Of a stretch of DNA of 38,497 nucleotides, positions 24,530 to 32,823 are shown one piece after another. How positions within the stretch are numbered: the first letter of the stretch is position 1; every line of letters begins with the position of its first letter. The translations under genes were made by a program, and so were the position numbers. Source of the DNA: CADDZP01 sp035948135 (lineage in GTDB: Bacteria > Actinomycetota > Acidimicrobiia > Acidimicrobiales > AC-14). Location: the NCBI GenBank assembly GCA_035948135.1, contig DASZJL010000200.1:1-38497 (forward strand), in the 5' to 3' direction. The notes beneath the pieces were generated by a model. That model was not told the origin of the DNA. It saw only the letters and a list, made by a program, of their open reading frames with translations, and did no database searches.

Positions 24530-25989
24530 AGACCGACGACGCCGAGTGGTTGCCTGCCTGGGAGGACCCTGACGCGCCGGCGCGCCCGCCCGCGACCGCT
24601 CCCGCCGGAACGCCACCGCCCAGGGCGCCTCAGGGTCACCGCTGGCGCCGTCGCCTGCTGATCGGGGGCATCTCCTTTCTGGCGGTGGTCGTCCTCGCCG
24701 TCGGCGCGGGCTACGTCTATTACCGCTGGCGGTTCGCCCAGATCCACAAGCAGGCGATCAACGGGCTTGCCTCCGACACCGGCGTCCTCAACGTGCTCCT
24801 TGTCGGCTCGGACAGCCGGGCCAACGTCGAGGGCAACACCGCGTTCAACGACAAGAGCGCCCCGGTCACCGGGCAGCGCAGCGACACGATGATGGTCCTG
24901 CACGCCGACACCAATTCCAAGAAGGCGATGATCCTGTCGATCCCCCGGGATCTCTATGTGCCCATCGCCGGCACGACCGGCTCCAACCGCGTCAACACCG
25001 CATTCGACAGCGGCGCGCAACGGCTGGTCGACACGATCCAGCAAGACCTCGGCATCAAGATCAACCACTACGTGCAGGTCGACTTCGTCGGCTTCCAGTC
25101 GATCGTCAACTCGGTCGGCGGCGTCGACATCTATGTCCCCGCGCCGGCGCGCGACAAGCTCAGCGGCCTCAACATCAAGACGGCCGGCTGCGCCCACCTC
25201 GACGGCTTCCAGGCCCTGGCGTGGGCCCGCAGCCGCCACTTCGAGGAGCTCGAGGGCGGCCGCTGGCAGAGCGATCCCACCGGAGACCTCGGTCGCATCC
25301 AGCGCCAGCAGGACTTCATCCGTCGCATGCTGCGGAAGGCGCTCGCCACCCGCAATCCCATCAAGGTGAACGGGCTGATCGGCATCGGCATCAAGAACGT
25401 GCAGATCGACCAGCACATGTCGAGCAGCGACATCCTGCGGTTGGCCAGCAAGTTCCACTCGCTGAACCCCGACACCGTCGACATGCTCACGCTGCCCACC
25501 ACCCCGTTCACCACTCGCATCGGGGGGCTTCCGGCCGACGTGCTCCGTCTCAAGCAGCCCGACGCCCAGTCGTTCATCGACCGGGTCAACGGCGTCGTCA
25601 TTCCGCCGGCGCCCCCGCTGCGCCCCGACGACGTGCGGGTACGGGTGCTCAACGGCACCGGGCAGACCGGCCAGGCGGCCCAGGTGTCAGTCGCCCTACA
25701 AGGCCCCGGGTTCAGCATCGCCGACCGGGGCGACGCCAACGGCCGGACCACCCAGACCCTGATCCGCTACGGGAGCGGAGCCCTCGCCAAGGCTCAGCTC
25801 CTGCAGAGCTACCTCCAGAACGGCGCCCGCCTGGTGTCGGACCCCAGCCTGCGCACCGTCGACGTCGCCCTGGTCATCGGGTCCGACTACACGGGCGTGC
25901 GGGACAAGCCCGCGCCGGTGCCGCCGCCCGCCACTCCGACCACCGTCGCCGGCAAGTCGGGGCCCACCACCACGATCCCGGGTTGTTGA
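24526..25989 (+). CDS. LytR-CpsA-Psr (LCP) family protein with LytR_C domain
   Basis: A 487-aa membrane-anchored protein. A Pro-rich cytoplasmic tail of about 40 aa precedes one transmembrane segment, LLIGGISFLAVVVLAVGAGY. The LCP domain (about 85-300) includes NVLLVGSDSR, QRSDTMMVLHAD, AMILSIPRDLYVPI, NHYVQVDFVGFQSIVNSVGG and AWARSRHFEE, followed by DLGRIQRQQDFIRRML. The C-terminal LytR_C domain (about 365-455) starts VRVRVLNGTGQTGQAA. LCP enzymes transfer lipid-linked glycopolymers to peptidoglycan (in actinobacteria, arabinogalactan-type ligation). The conserved Asp and Arg residues of the pyrophosphate site are present. The gene heads the sugar-nucleotide cluster that follows, which supports a cell-wall glycopolymer role. 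Confidence 0.93.
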   Translation: MKTDDAEWLPAWEDPDAPARPPATAPAGTPPPRAPQGHRWRRRLLIGGISFLAVVVLAVGAGYVYYRWRFAQIHKQAINGLASDTGVLNVLLVGSDSRANVEGNTAFNDKSAPVTGQRSDTMMVLHADTNSKKAMILSIPRDLYVPIAGTTGSNRVNTAFDSGAQRLVDTIQQDLGIKINHYVQVDFVGFQSIVNSVGGVDIYVPAPARDKLSGLNIKTAGCAHLDGFQALAWARSRHFEELEGGRWQSDPTGDLGRIQRQQDFIRRMLRKALATRNPIKVNGLIGIGIKNVQIDQHMSSSDILRLASKFHSLNPDTVDMLTLPTTPFTTRIGGLPADVLRLKQPDAQSFIDRVNGVVIPPAPPLRPDDVRVRVLNGTGQTGQAAQVSVALQGPGFSIADRGDANGRTTQTLIRYGSGALAKAQLLQSYLQNGARLVSDPSLRTVDVALVIGSDYTGVRDKPAPVPPPATPTTVAGKSGPTTTIPGC

Positions 25990-25995
25990 TCCTCC

Positions 25996-26001
25996 TACGC
26001 T
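25996..26001 (+). promoter_or_regulatory. Putative -10 hexamer TACGCT for rmlD
   Basis: TACGCT, 7 nt, then GTG 26009. It lies in the 19-nt gap after the LCP gene, so rmlD and the genes after it may have a separate leaderless promoter. Confidence 0.45.
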
Positions 26002-26008
26002 CAGGGAT

Positions 26009-26851
26009 GTGAAGGTCCTCATCACGGGCGCTGGGGGTGCGCTGGGGCGCGAACTGGTGAACGTGTTCGCCGGACACGACGTCGTCGCCGCGACCCACGA
26101 GGCGCTTGATGTCGCCGACCGCGACGCCGTCCTCCAGGCGGTCGGTGCCGCCGCCCCCGACACCGTCGTGCACGCCGGCGCGTGGACGAACGTCGACGGG
26201 TGCGAGCTCGATCCCGACACCGCCTTCCGGGTGAACGCGCTCGGCACCCGCAACGTGGTGGACGGGGCGCGGCTCGTCGGGGGCCGCGTCTGTTACGTGT
26301 CCACCGACTACGTCTTCGACGGAGGCGCCAACCGTCCGTACGTCGAGTGGGACGCGACCAACCCGGTCTCGATGTACGGCCGCTCGAAGTTGGGCGGCGA
26401 ACACGAGCTCGGCCCCGAGGACACGACCGTGCGGACATCGTGGGTGTGCGGGCGCTGGGGCAAGAACTTCGTGAAGACCATCCTGGAGCGCGCCAAGACC
26501 GGGCAAGGCCTCACGGTCGTCGACGATCAGCACGGGTGCCCCACGTTCACCGAGGACCTGGCGGAGATGATCAGGCGCCTGGTCGTCGAGCGCAGGCCGG
26601 GTCTGTTCCACGTCACGAATCAGGGGCCGACGACGTGGTTCGCGCTGGCCCGGGAGCTCGTGGCGCTCGCGGGCCTCGACCCCGAGCAAGTGCAGCCCAT
26701 CACCACCGCCGAGCTCGACCCGCCGCGGCCCGCGCCCCGCCCCGCATACTCCGTCCTCGACAACGCCGCCCTGCGCTTGGGCGGCGTGGCGTTACTCGCC
26801 GACTACCACGAACCACTCGAACGTCTCGTCAAGGAGCTCGTCGCACAATGA
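26009..26851 (+). CDS. rmlD: dTDP-4-dehydrorhamnose reductase
   Basis: A 280-aa extended short-chain dehydrogenase. The NADPH loop is GAGGALGRELV at residues 7-17. It has AWTNVDGCELDPDTAFRVNA, YVSTDYVFDG and the YGRSK active-site Tyr-Lys pair, then VRTSWVCGRWGKNFVKTIL and DDQHGCPTF, all standard for RmlD. It reduces dTDP-4-keto-L-rhamnose to dTDP-L-rhamnose, the donor for the rhamnose linker of actinobacterial cell walls. RmlA, RmlB and RmlC are not evident here, although the nucleotidyltransferase at 30.7 kb could be related to RmlA. The stop overlaps the next start by ATGA. Confidence 0.93.
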   Translation: MKVLITGAGGALGRELVNVFAGHDVVAATHEALDVADRDAVLQAVGAAAPDTVVHAGAWTNVDGCELDPDTAFRVNALGTRNVVDGARLVGGRVCYVSTDYVFDGGANRPYVEWDATNPVSMYGRSKLGGEHELGPEDTTVRTSWVCGRWGKNFVKTILERAKTGQGLTVVDDQHGCPTFTEDLAEMIRRLVVERRPGLFHVTNQGPTTWFALARELVALAGLDPEQVQPITTAELDPPRPAPRPAYSVLDNAALRLGGVALLADYHEPLERLVKELVAQ

Positions 26852-28119
26852 GCCGTATCGCAGTGCTGGGTGCTGGGTACGTGGGCCTCACCACGGCCGC
26901 ATGTTTCTCTCACCTTGGCCACCAAGTGGTGTGCGCAGACATCCTCCCCGACCGCGTCGACCAGCTGTCCCGGGGCGAGGTGCCCATCCGGGAGGCCGGC
27001 CTCGAGGAGCTGATTCGCATCGGCCTCGACGGGGGTCATCTCTCGTTTGTCGTGGGGGAGGCGGCGGCCGCCGAGGACTGCGAGTTCTGCTACCTGTGCG
27101 TGCCCACGCCCCAGGCCGCGGACGGCTCCGCCGATCTGAGCTTCATCCGCCAGGCGGCATCAGCCGTCGCCCCGATACTTCCGGCCGAGTCGGTGGTCGT
27201 GAACAAGTCGACGGTGCCGGTGGGGTCGACCCGTGTCGTCGAGCAGGCGCTCGGCCGCGACGACGTCAAGGTGGCGTCCAACCCCGAGTTCCTCCGCGAG
27301 GGCTCTGCCGTGCACGACTTCCTGCACCCGGATCGCATCGTCATCGGTTGCGAGGACCAGGCCACCGCCGGCCGGGTCGCCTCCCTGTTCGAAGGCATCC
27401 AGGCGCCGGTGATCGTCACCGACCCGGCGTCGGCCGAGACCATCAAGTACGCGTCCAACGCCTTCCTCGCCACCAAGGTCTCGTTCGTGAACGCCATCGC
27501 CAACGTCTGCGAGGCGGTGGGTGCCGATGTGCGCGAGGTCGTGTTGGGGATGGGCTACGACCGCCGCATCGGCTTCGAGTTCCTCAAGCCCGGTCCGGGG
27601 TGGGGCGGTTCGTGCTTCCCGAAAGACACCCGAGCGCTCATCCGCATCGCCGAGGATGCCGGGTACGACTTCGACCTGCTCAAGGGTGTTGTCGCCGTCA
27701 ACGACGAGCAATTCGACCGGGTCGTGGCCAAGGTCGAGCGCATGGTCGGCGGCACCGTCGATGGCCACCTCATCGCCGCGTGGGGGCTCACGTTCAAGGC
27801 CAGAACCGACGACCTGCGCGGTTCGCCCGCCCTCGAGGTGGTGGAGCGACTGCAGAAGCGCGGGGCTCGAATCCGCGTCTACGACCCGGCCATCACCGGC
27901 AGCACCGATGGTCTGGAGGTGGCGGCCGATCCCTACGCGGCCTGCGAGGGCGCCTCGGTGCTTCTCGTGCTCACCGAGTGGGACGAGTTCCGGTGGCTCG
28001 ACTTCGAGAAGGTCGGCGGCCTCATGGCCGAGCGGCGCCTGGTCGACGCCCGCAACCTGCTCGACCCCGCGGCAGTCCGCCGCCGCGGCTTCGCCTACGA
28101 CGCCGTCGGCCGGAGCTGA
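26848..28119 (+). CDS. UDP-glucose 6-dehydrogenase
   Basis: A 423-aa UDP-glucose/GDP-mannose dehydrogenase family member. The NAD site is LGAGYVGLTTAACFSHLGH at the N terminus. NKSTVPVGST, NPEFLREGSAVHDFLHPDRI and the catalytic Cys in GPGWGGSCFPKDT are present, followed by the C-terminal WGLTFKARTDDLRGSPAL block. It oxidises UDP-glucose twice to UDP-glucuronate. The next gene encodes a UDP-glucuronate decarboxylase, so the pair makes UDP-xylose. This pairing makes UDP-glucose a much better substrate guess than GDP-mannose. ATG overlaps the rmlD stop. Confidence 0.93.
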   Translation: MSRIAVLGAGYVGLTTAACFSHLGHQVVCADILPDRVDQLSRGEVPIREAGLEELIRIGLDGGHLSFVVGEAAAAEDCEFCYLCVPTPQAADGSADLSFIRQAASAVAPILPAESVVVNKSTVPVGSTRVVEQALGRDDVKVASNPEFLREGSAVHDFLHPDRIVIGCEDQATAGRVASLFEGIQAPVIVTDPASAETIKYASNAFLATKVSFVNAIANVCEAVGADVREVVLGMGYDRRIGFEFLKPGPGWGGSCFPKDTRALIRIAEDAGYDFDLLKGVVAVNDEQFDRVVAKVERMVGGTVDGHLIAAWGLTFKARTDDLRGSPALEVVERLQKRGARIRVYDPAITGSTDGLEVAADPYAACEGASVLLVLTEWDEFRWLDFEKVGGLMAERRLVDARNLLDPAAVRRRGFAYDAVGRS

Positions 28120-28122
28120 GGC

Positions 28123-29052
28123 GTGGCCCGCATCGTCGTCACTGGGGGGGCAGGGTTTCTCGGCTCACACATCTGTGAGTCGCTCATTGCCCGCGGCGAT
28201 GAGGTCGTCGCCATCGACAACCTGCTGACTGGTTCGGTCGACAACATCGCCCATCTGTTCGGCGAGAAGGGTTTCGTCTTCGTCGAGCACGACGTCACCA
28301 ATTTCGTCCACGTGAGCGGACCCGTCGATGCGGTCATGCACTTCGCCAGCCCGGCGTCGCCCGTCGACTACCTCGAACACCCGATCAAGACGCTCAAGGT
28401 GGGGAGCCTCGGCACGCACAAGACACTGGGCCTGGCCAAGGACAAGGGCGCTCGCTTCATGCTGGCCTCGACCAGCGAGGTGTACGGCGACCCCAAAGTG
28501 CACCCCCAGACCGAGGACTACTGGGGCCACGTCAACCCTGTCGGGCCCCGCGGCGTCTACGACGAGGCCAAGCGCTTCGCCGAGGCGATGACGATGGCGT
28601 ACAACCGGTCGCACAACGTCGACGTGCGGATCATTCGGATTTTCAATACCTACGGTCCGCGGATGAGGCCCTACGACGGGCGGGTGGTCTCCAACTTCAT
28701 CGTGCAGGCGCTCGCCGGCGAGCCGCTCACCGTGTACGGCGAGGGCCAGCAGACGCGGAGCTTCTGCTACGTCGACGACGAGGTGCGCGGGATCCTGGCG
28801 CTCCTCGACAGCGACTACGTCGGACCCATGAACATCGGTAACCCGAACGAGTTCACCGTGCTCGAGCTGGCCAAGAAGGTGCTCGAGGTGACCGGGTCGT
28901 CATCGGAGATCGTCTACGAGCCCTTGCCCGTCGACGACCCGACCCAGCGCAAGCCCGACATCTCCCTGGCCAAGCGGGTGCTTGGTTGGGAGCCGCGCGT
29001 GCCGCTCGAGGAGGGACTGCGCTCTACGGCGGCGTGGTTCGGGCGTGGCTGA
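28123..29052 (+). CDS. UDP-glucuronate decarboxylase (UDP-xylose synthase)
   Basis: A 309-aa extended SDR starting at GTG, 3 nt after the dehydrogenase stop. The NAD loop is TGGAGFLGSHICE. The family hallmarks are HFASPASPVDYLEHP, STSEVYGDPKVHPQ, VGPRGVYDEAKRFAEA (active-site Tyr and Lys) and RIFNTYGPRMRPYDGRVVSN. This set distinguishes UXS from ordinary sugar epimerases. The enzyme converts UDP-glucuronate to UDP-xylose using tightly bound NAD. The product, or an arabinose derived from it, would feed an envelope polysaccharide. The 3' end overlaps the glycosyltransferase start by 8 nt. Confidence 0.93.
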   Translation: MARIVVTGGAGFLGSHICESLIARGDEVVAIDNLLTGSVDNIAHLFGEKGFVFVEHDVTNFVHVSGPVDAVMHFASPASPVDYLEHPIKTLKVGSLGTHKTLGLAKDKGARFMLASTSEVYGDPKVHPQTEDYWGHVNPVGPRGVYDEAKRFAEAMTMAYNRSHNVDVRIIRIFNTYGPRMRPYDGRVVSNFIVQALAGEPLTVYGEGQQTRSFCYVDDEVRGILALLDSDYVGPMNIGNPNEFTVLELAKKVLEVTGSSSEIVYEPLPVDDPTQRKPDISLAKRVLGWEPRVPLEEGLRSTAAWFGRG

Positions 29053-29917
29053 GCGGCCGCGCGCCACCGCCGTCGTCGTCAACTACAACGCGCGCGACCA
29101 CCTCGTGGAGTGCCTGCGCAGCCTGCGGGCCGACGGCGTCGAGGAGATCGTCGTGGTGGACAACGCCTCCACCGACGGGTCGCGGGCCGCGGTCGCCAGG
29201 CTCGACCCTGAGGTCGAGGTGGTGCCGACGGGCGGCAACCTCGGGTTCGGCGCCGCCGCCAACCGCGGCCTGGCCGTCGCCAGGGGCGAGTACGTGGCGG
29301 TCCTCAACCCTGACGTCGTGGTCGAGAGCGGCACGATGAAGGCGCTCGCCGCGGCGCTCGACGCCGACCCCGGCCTTGGCGCCGTGGCCCCTCGTGTCGA
29401 CAACCCCGACGGCACCCTGTACCCGTCGGTGCGCGCGTTTCCGACCATGTCCGACGCCGTCGGCCACGCTTTCCTCGGCTTCGTGGCGCCCCGCAATCGC
29501 TTCAGCCGGCGCTACCGCATGCTCGACTGGGACCACGCCCGGGCGTGCGACGTCGACTGGGCCTCGGGCACCTGCCTCATGCTGCGAGCCGCCGCGCTGG
29601 GCGACCAGGCCCGCTTCGACGAGAGCTACTTCATGTACGTCGAGGACGTCGACCTCTGCTGGCGTCTCCGCGAGGCCGGGTGGCGGGTGGCGTACGAGCC
29701 CGCCGGCCGGGTGGTGCACACCGTCGGCGCCTCGAGCGAGCTGGCGCCCTACCGGATGATCCTCGCCCACCACCGCTCGCTGCTCCGATTCTCGGCCCGC
29801 ACCACCCACGGCGCCAGGCGCCTGCTGCTGCCGATCGTGGCCGCCGGCCTGGCCGTGCGCACGGTGCTGGCGTGGCTGCAACGGGCGTCCCGCGGCCGCC
29901 CCCACGCCGCTCCTTGA
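29045..29917 (+). CDS. GT2-family glycosyltransferase (WbbL/rhamnosyltransferase-like)
   Basis: A 290-aa inverting glycosyltransferase with a GT-A fold. ATAVVVNYNARDHLVECLRS begins the nucleotide-binding part, with VDNASTDGS near residue 38 and NLGFGAAANRGLAVARGEYV next. NPDVV takes the place of the DxD metal motif, and the acceptor region has ASGTCLMLRA and YVEDVDLCWRLREAGW. The layout matches rhamnosyl- and galactofuranosyltransferases of wall and O-antigen synthesis. A hydrophobic basic C terminus may associate with the membrane. Start GTG 29045 overlaps the UXS stop, so coupling is likely. Donor and acceptor are not readable from the sequence; dTDP-rhamnose is an inference from rmlD. Confidence 0.9.
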   Translation: MAERPRATAVVVNYNARDHLVECLRSLRADGVEEIVVVDNASTDGSRAAVARLDPEVEVVPTGGNLGFGAAANRGLAVARGEYVAVLNPDVVVESGTMKALAAALDADPGLGAVAPRVDNPDGTLYPSVRAFPTMSDAVGHAFLGFVAPRNRFSRRYRMLDWDHARACDVDWASGTCLMLRAAALGDQARFDESYFMYVEDVDLCWRLREAGWRVAYEPAGRVVHTVGASSELAPYRMILAHHRSLLRFSARTTHGARRLLLPIVAAGLAVRTVLAWLQRASRGRPHAAP

Positions 29918-29957
29918 GCGGGGAACCCGAAACCCTTCGATAACGTTCTGCGCCGAG

Positions 29958-30719
29958 ATGGGCAAGGCATCGTCGTCCAAGAAGGTTTCCCGCGTCGCGC
30001 GCACGGGCGGGGGGCGCACCACCCGGCGTAGCAGCGGGTCGTGGGGATTCCCGATGGTCATGGGCATCGTCGTCCTGCTCGGCGTCCTGGGCGTGTGGCT
30101 CTCGCGTGACGCCGCTCGCCACAAAGCGGTGGCCGACCAACCCACGGTGAACGACCACTGGCACGCCGCCTACGGCTGGGACATCTGCGGCAACTTCCTG
30201 CCCGACCTGCCCCAGCCCCCGACCCTGATCGGCCTGCACACCCACGGCGACGGCGTCATCCACATCGAGCCCCAGGACGCCCTGCTCGACACCGGCAAGC
30301 ACGCAACGCTGGGTCGCTTCGTGTCCGGCTACCCCGGGCTCAAGCTGTCGAAGAACAGCTTCACGGTGCTGAACCAGACGTGGACCAACGGCGAGCCCAA
30401 GTGCGACGGCAAGCCCGGCGAGGTCGTCGTCAAGTCGAACGGCAAGGTCGTCACCGGTGACCCGAACAACCTCCGGGTGCCGAAGAACGGCTGGATCACC
30501 GTCGCCTTCGTTCCCAAGGGCACCGACGTCCCACCGCCGCCGAACTGGCAGGACAGGGTGAACCGGGCCAACGGTGGTGCCGGCGAGAGGGGCCCGATGC
30601 CGACCGTGGCGCCCTCGGCCGTCACCCCCACGCCTTCGAGCACCCCAAGCCAATCCCCGACGCCATCAACGGCGCCGCCCAGCTCCGCGACACCAGGGCC
30701 GCCCACCACGCTGAAGTGA
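29958..30719 (+). CDS. Membrane-anchored His-rich extracytoplasmic protein, function unknown
   Basis: A 253-aa protein. A basic N terminus (KASSSKKVSRVART) and one transmembrane segment (MVMGIVVLLGVLGVWL) anchor an external domain. This domain contains NDHWHAAYGWDICGNFLPDL and LIGLHTHGDGVIHIEP, five His residues and a Cys in a short stretch, suggesting a metal or heme site. TLGRFVSGYPG and FTVLNQTWTNGEPKCDGKPG follow, then a Ser/Pro/Thr-rich tail. I associate this HTHGDG type with Acidimicrobiia genomes but know no function. TAACGT is 11 nt upstream of the ATG. The stop overlaps the next start (GTGA), so it is cotranslated with sugar-nucleotide genes. Confidence 0.8.
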   Translation: MGKASSSKKVSRVARTGGGRTTRRSSGSWGFPMVMGIVVLLGVLGVWLSRDAARHKAVADQPTVNDHWHAAYGWDICGNFLPDLPQPPTLIGLHTHGDGVIHIEPQDALLDTGKHATLGRFVSGYPGLKLSKNSFTVLNQTWTNGEPKCDGKPGEVVVKSNGKVVTGDPNNLRVPKNGWITVAFVPKGTDVPPPPNWQDRVNRANGGAGERGPMPTVAPSAVTPTPSSTPSQSPTPSTAPPSSATPGPPTTLK

Positions 30720-31786
30720 AAGCGGTGGTGCTGGTCGGGGGCGAAGGCACCCGGCTGCAACCCCTGACGTTCACCACGCCCAAGCAGATGTTGCCGGTGG
30801 CCGAGGTCACCGTGATCGAGCGCGTCCTCGACCACTTGGCATCCCACGGCGTCACCGAAGCAGTGCTTTCCCTCGGGTACCAACCCGACGCCTTCCTCAC
30901 CGCCTTTCCCGACGACCGGGCCGCAGGTATCACCCTGTCCTACGCCATCGACCCCGAGCCGCTGGACACGGCCGGCGCCGTTGGGTTCGCGGCGCGGTCA
31001 GTCGGTGTCGACGACAGCTTCGTCGTCGTCAACGGCGACGTGCTCACCGACCAGGACCTCACGGCACTCGTCGGCTTCCACCACTCTCGTGGGGCGGCCG
31101 CCACCATCGCCCTGACGCGCGTGGAGGACCCGTCGGCCTTCGGCGTGGTAGCGGTCGACGAACAGGGCCGCGTCGAGGCCTTCGTCGAGAAGCCCGCGCC
31201 TGGCACTGCGCCCAGCGACCTGATCAACGCCGGCACGTACGTGATCGAGCCGTCGGTGCTCGACCGCATCCCGGAGGGACGCTCGTCCATCGAGCGGCAG
31301 GTGTTCCCGGCCATGGTCGCCGAGGGCTGCGTCTTCGCGTCGCCCTCGCCCGCGTATTGGATCGACGTGGGCACGCCGGTCACCTATCTCAAGGCCCAGC
31401 TCGACCTGCTCGACGGCGTGCGGGGCACCCCGCCCGCGCCCGGCGCGGCGGACGATGGCGACGGCGTATGGACGCTGGGCCGCCCGGTCGTCAACGGCAC
31501 CGTCGTCGGTCCCAGCCTCATCGGGGACGCCGCTTACGTGTCCGACGGAGCGCGCGTCGAGCGCTCTGTGGTCGGCGCCGGGGCGCGCGTCGAACGGGAT
31601 GCTGTCGTGCGTGACTCGGTCCTCCTGCCCGGCGCACTTGTGCGCACGGCCGCTGTGGTCGAGCATTCGGTGGTGGGGGAGCGAGCCGTGGTGGGCCAGG
31701 GCACACGGCTGTCGGAGCTGTCGGTCGTCGGAGGGGGCACCACGGTGGACGCAGGTCAGCAACTGGCAGGAGCGCGCGTGCGATGA
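30716..31786 (+). CDS. Sugar-1-phosphate nucleotidyltransferase (mannose-1-P guanylyltransferase / RmlA-like)
   Basis: A 356-aa two-domain enzyme. The N-terminal GT-A-like domain (1-235) has VLVGGEGTRLQPLTFTTPKQ, FVVVNGDVLTDQDL for metal binding, FVEKPAPG, INAGTYVIEPSVL and YWIDVGTPVTYLKAQ. From about 255 to the end it has left-handed beta-helix hexapeptide repeats (VVGPSLIGDAAYVSDGARVE and onward). This layout is shared by actinobacterial ManB/ManC-type GDP-mannose pyrophosphorylases and some glucose-1-phosphate thymidylyltransferases; I cannot choose the base or sugar by eye. The signature has PKQMLPV where PKPMLPV is more usual. The start GTG overlaps the upstream stop, and the stop overlaps the epimerase ATG. 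Confidence 0.88.
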   Translation: MKAVVLVGGEGTRLQPLTFTTPKQMLPVAEVTVIERVLDHLASHGVTEAVLSLGYQPDAFLTAFPDDRAAGITLSYAIDPEPLDTAGAVGFAARSVGVDDSFVVVNGDVLTDQDLTALVGFHHSRGAAATIALTRVEDPSAFGVVAVDEQGRVEAFVEKPAPGTAPSDLINAGTYVIEPSVLDRIPEGRSSIERQVFPAMVAEGCVFASPSPAYWIDVGTPVTYLKAQLDLLDGVRGTPPAPGAADDGDGVWTLGRPVVNGTVVGPSLIGDAAYVSDGARVERSVVGAGARVERDAVVRDSVLLPGALVRTAAVVEHSVVGERAVVGQGTRLSELSVVGGGTTVDAGQQLAGARVR

Positions 31787-32742
31787 AGGCCCTGGTCACT
31801 GGCGGCGCCGGGTTCATCGGATCGACCCTCGTCGACCGTCTGATCGCCGAGGGTCACCAGGTCGACGTCGTCGACGACCTGTCGACTGGATCGCTGGCCA
31901 ACCTGGCCGATGCCCGCGCCGAAGGCGAGCACCGCCTCTCGTTCCAGCGCCTCGACATCCGCGATCCTGCCGTCGTCGAGTTCGTGCAGCGCCGAGAGCC
32001 CGAGGTCGTGTTCCATCTGGCCGCCCAGGCCGATGTGCGGGTGTCGGTTGAGCGCCCCGCGTTCGACGCCGAGGTCAACGTGATCGGCAGCATCAACGTC
32101 CTCGAGGGAGCGCGCCTGGGCGGGGCCCGCAAGATCGTGTTCGCGAGCAGCGGCGGCACGATCTACGGCGAACCCGAGGAGCTCCCGGTCCGGGAGTCGC
32201 ACTCACAAAAGCCGCTGTCGCCGTACGGGGCCGCCAAAAAGGCCGTTGCGGACTACCTGGGCGTGTACCGGGAGCTGCACGGCCTGGAGTTCACGGCGCT
32301 GGCCCTCGCCAACGTGTACGGCCCCCGCCAGGACCCCTTCGGCGAGGCAGGTGTGGTGTCGATCTTCGCCGGCAAGCTGCTGGCCGGAGAACCCTGCATG
32401 ATCTTCGGCGACGGCGAGCAGACGCGCGACTTCGTCTTCGTCGACGACGTCGTCGACGCCTTCTCCCGGGCCGCAACCAAGGGCAGCGGCCTGCTCATGA
32501 ACATCGGCACCGGCAAGGAGACGTCGGTGAACGAGCTGTATCGCACGATGGCCGCCAACGCCGGCGTCGTCGCCGACCCCGTCCACGCCCCGGCCCGCAC
32601 CGGCGAGCTGGCCCGTTCCTCGCTCGACCCGGGCCGGGCCGGCATCCACCTGGGCTGGAGACCGTGGACGAAGCTCGACGACGGCACCAGCGCTGTCCTC
32701 AAGTGGATGGCGAGGTCCAAGCCGGAGCCGCACTCCGCCTGA
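31783..32742 (+). CDS. NAD-dependent nucleotide-sugar epimerase (GalE-like)
   Basis: A 319-aa extended SDR. It has TGGAGFIGSTLVDRLIAEGH for NAD, HLAAQADVRVSVERPAFDAE, FASSGGTIYGEPEELPV, the active-site Tyr-Lys in SPYGAAKKAVADYL, and LANVYGPRQDPFGEAGVVSI. The family interconverts UDP-sugars such as UDP-glucose/UDP-galactose, or makes related 4-epimers. The GTIYG and VYGPRQDP motifs fit short GalE-type enzymes. With UDP-xylose made nearby, a UDP-xylose 4-epimerase giving UDP-arabinose is an attractive but untested alternative. It is the last gene of the plus-strand cluster; an 81-nt gap without evident features separates it from the convergent cofE. Confidence 0.9.
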   Translation: MKALVTGGAGFIGSTLVDRLIAEGHQVDVVDDLSTGSLANLADARAEGEHRLSFQRLDIRDPAVVEFVQRREPEVVFHLAAQADVRVSVERPAFDAEVNVIGSINVLEGARLGGARKIVFASSGGTIYGEPEELPVRESHSQKPLSPYGAAKKAVADYLGVYRELHGLEFTALALANVYGPRQDPFGEAGVVSIFAGKLLAGEPCMIFGDGEQTRDFVFVDDVVDAFSRAATKGSGLLMNIGTGKETSVNELYRTMAANAGVVADPVHAPARTGELARSSLDPGRAGIHLGWRPWTKLDDGTSAVLKWMARSKPEPHSA

Positions 32743-32823
32743 GCTCGTAGGTAACTGGCGGCCGCGCTTCCGACGTCCGGCGCGAGCCGGTCGCCCCCTT
32801 CTGTGTCGAAGTTCGCGTGCGCT

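Noticed and set aside
22184..24616. Minus-strand ORF of 810 codons across the aminotransferase and acyl-CoA dehydrogenase genes
   Set aside because: It is out of phase with the real aminotransferase and antisense to the dehydrogenase; its composition is that of a GC shadow frame, rich in Arg, Gly and Ala.
24526..25989. Acyl-CoA dehydrogenase and LCP genes as one functional unit
   Set aside because: They overlap by ATGA, but their functions are unrelated and the LCP gene fits the downstream envelope cluster; the overlap is taken as packing only.
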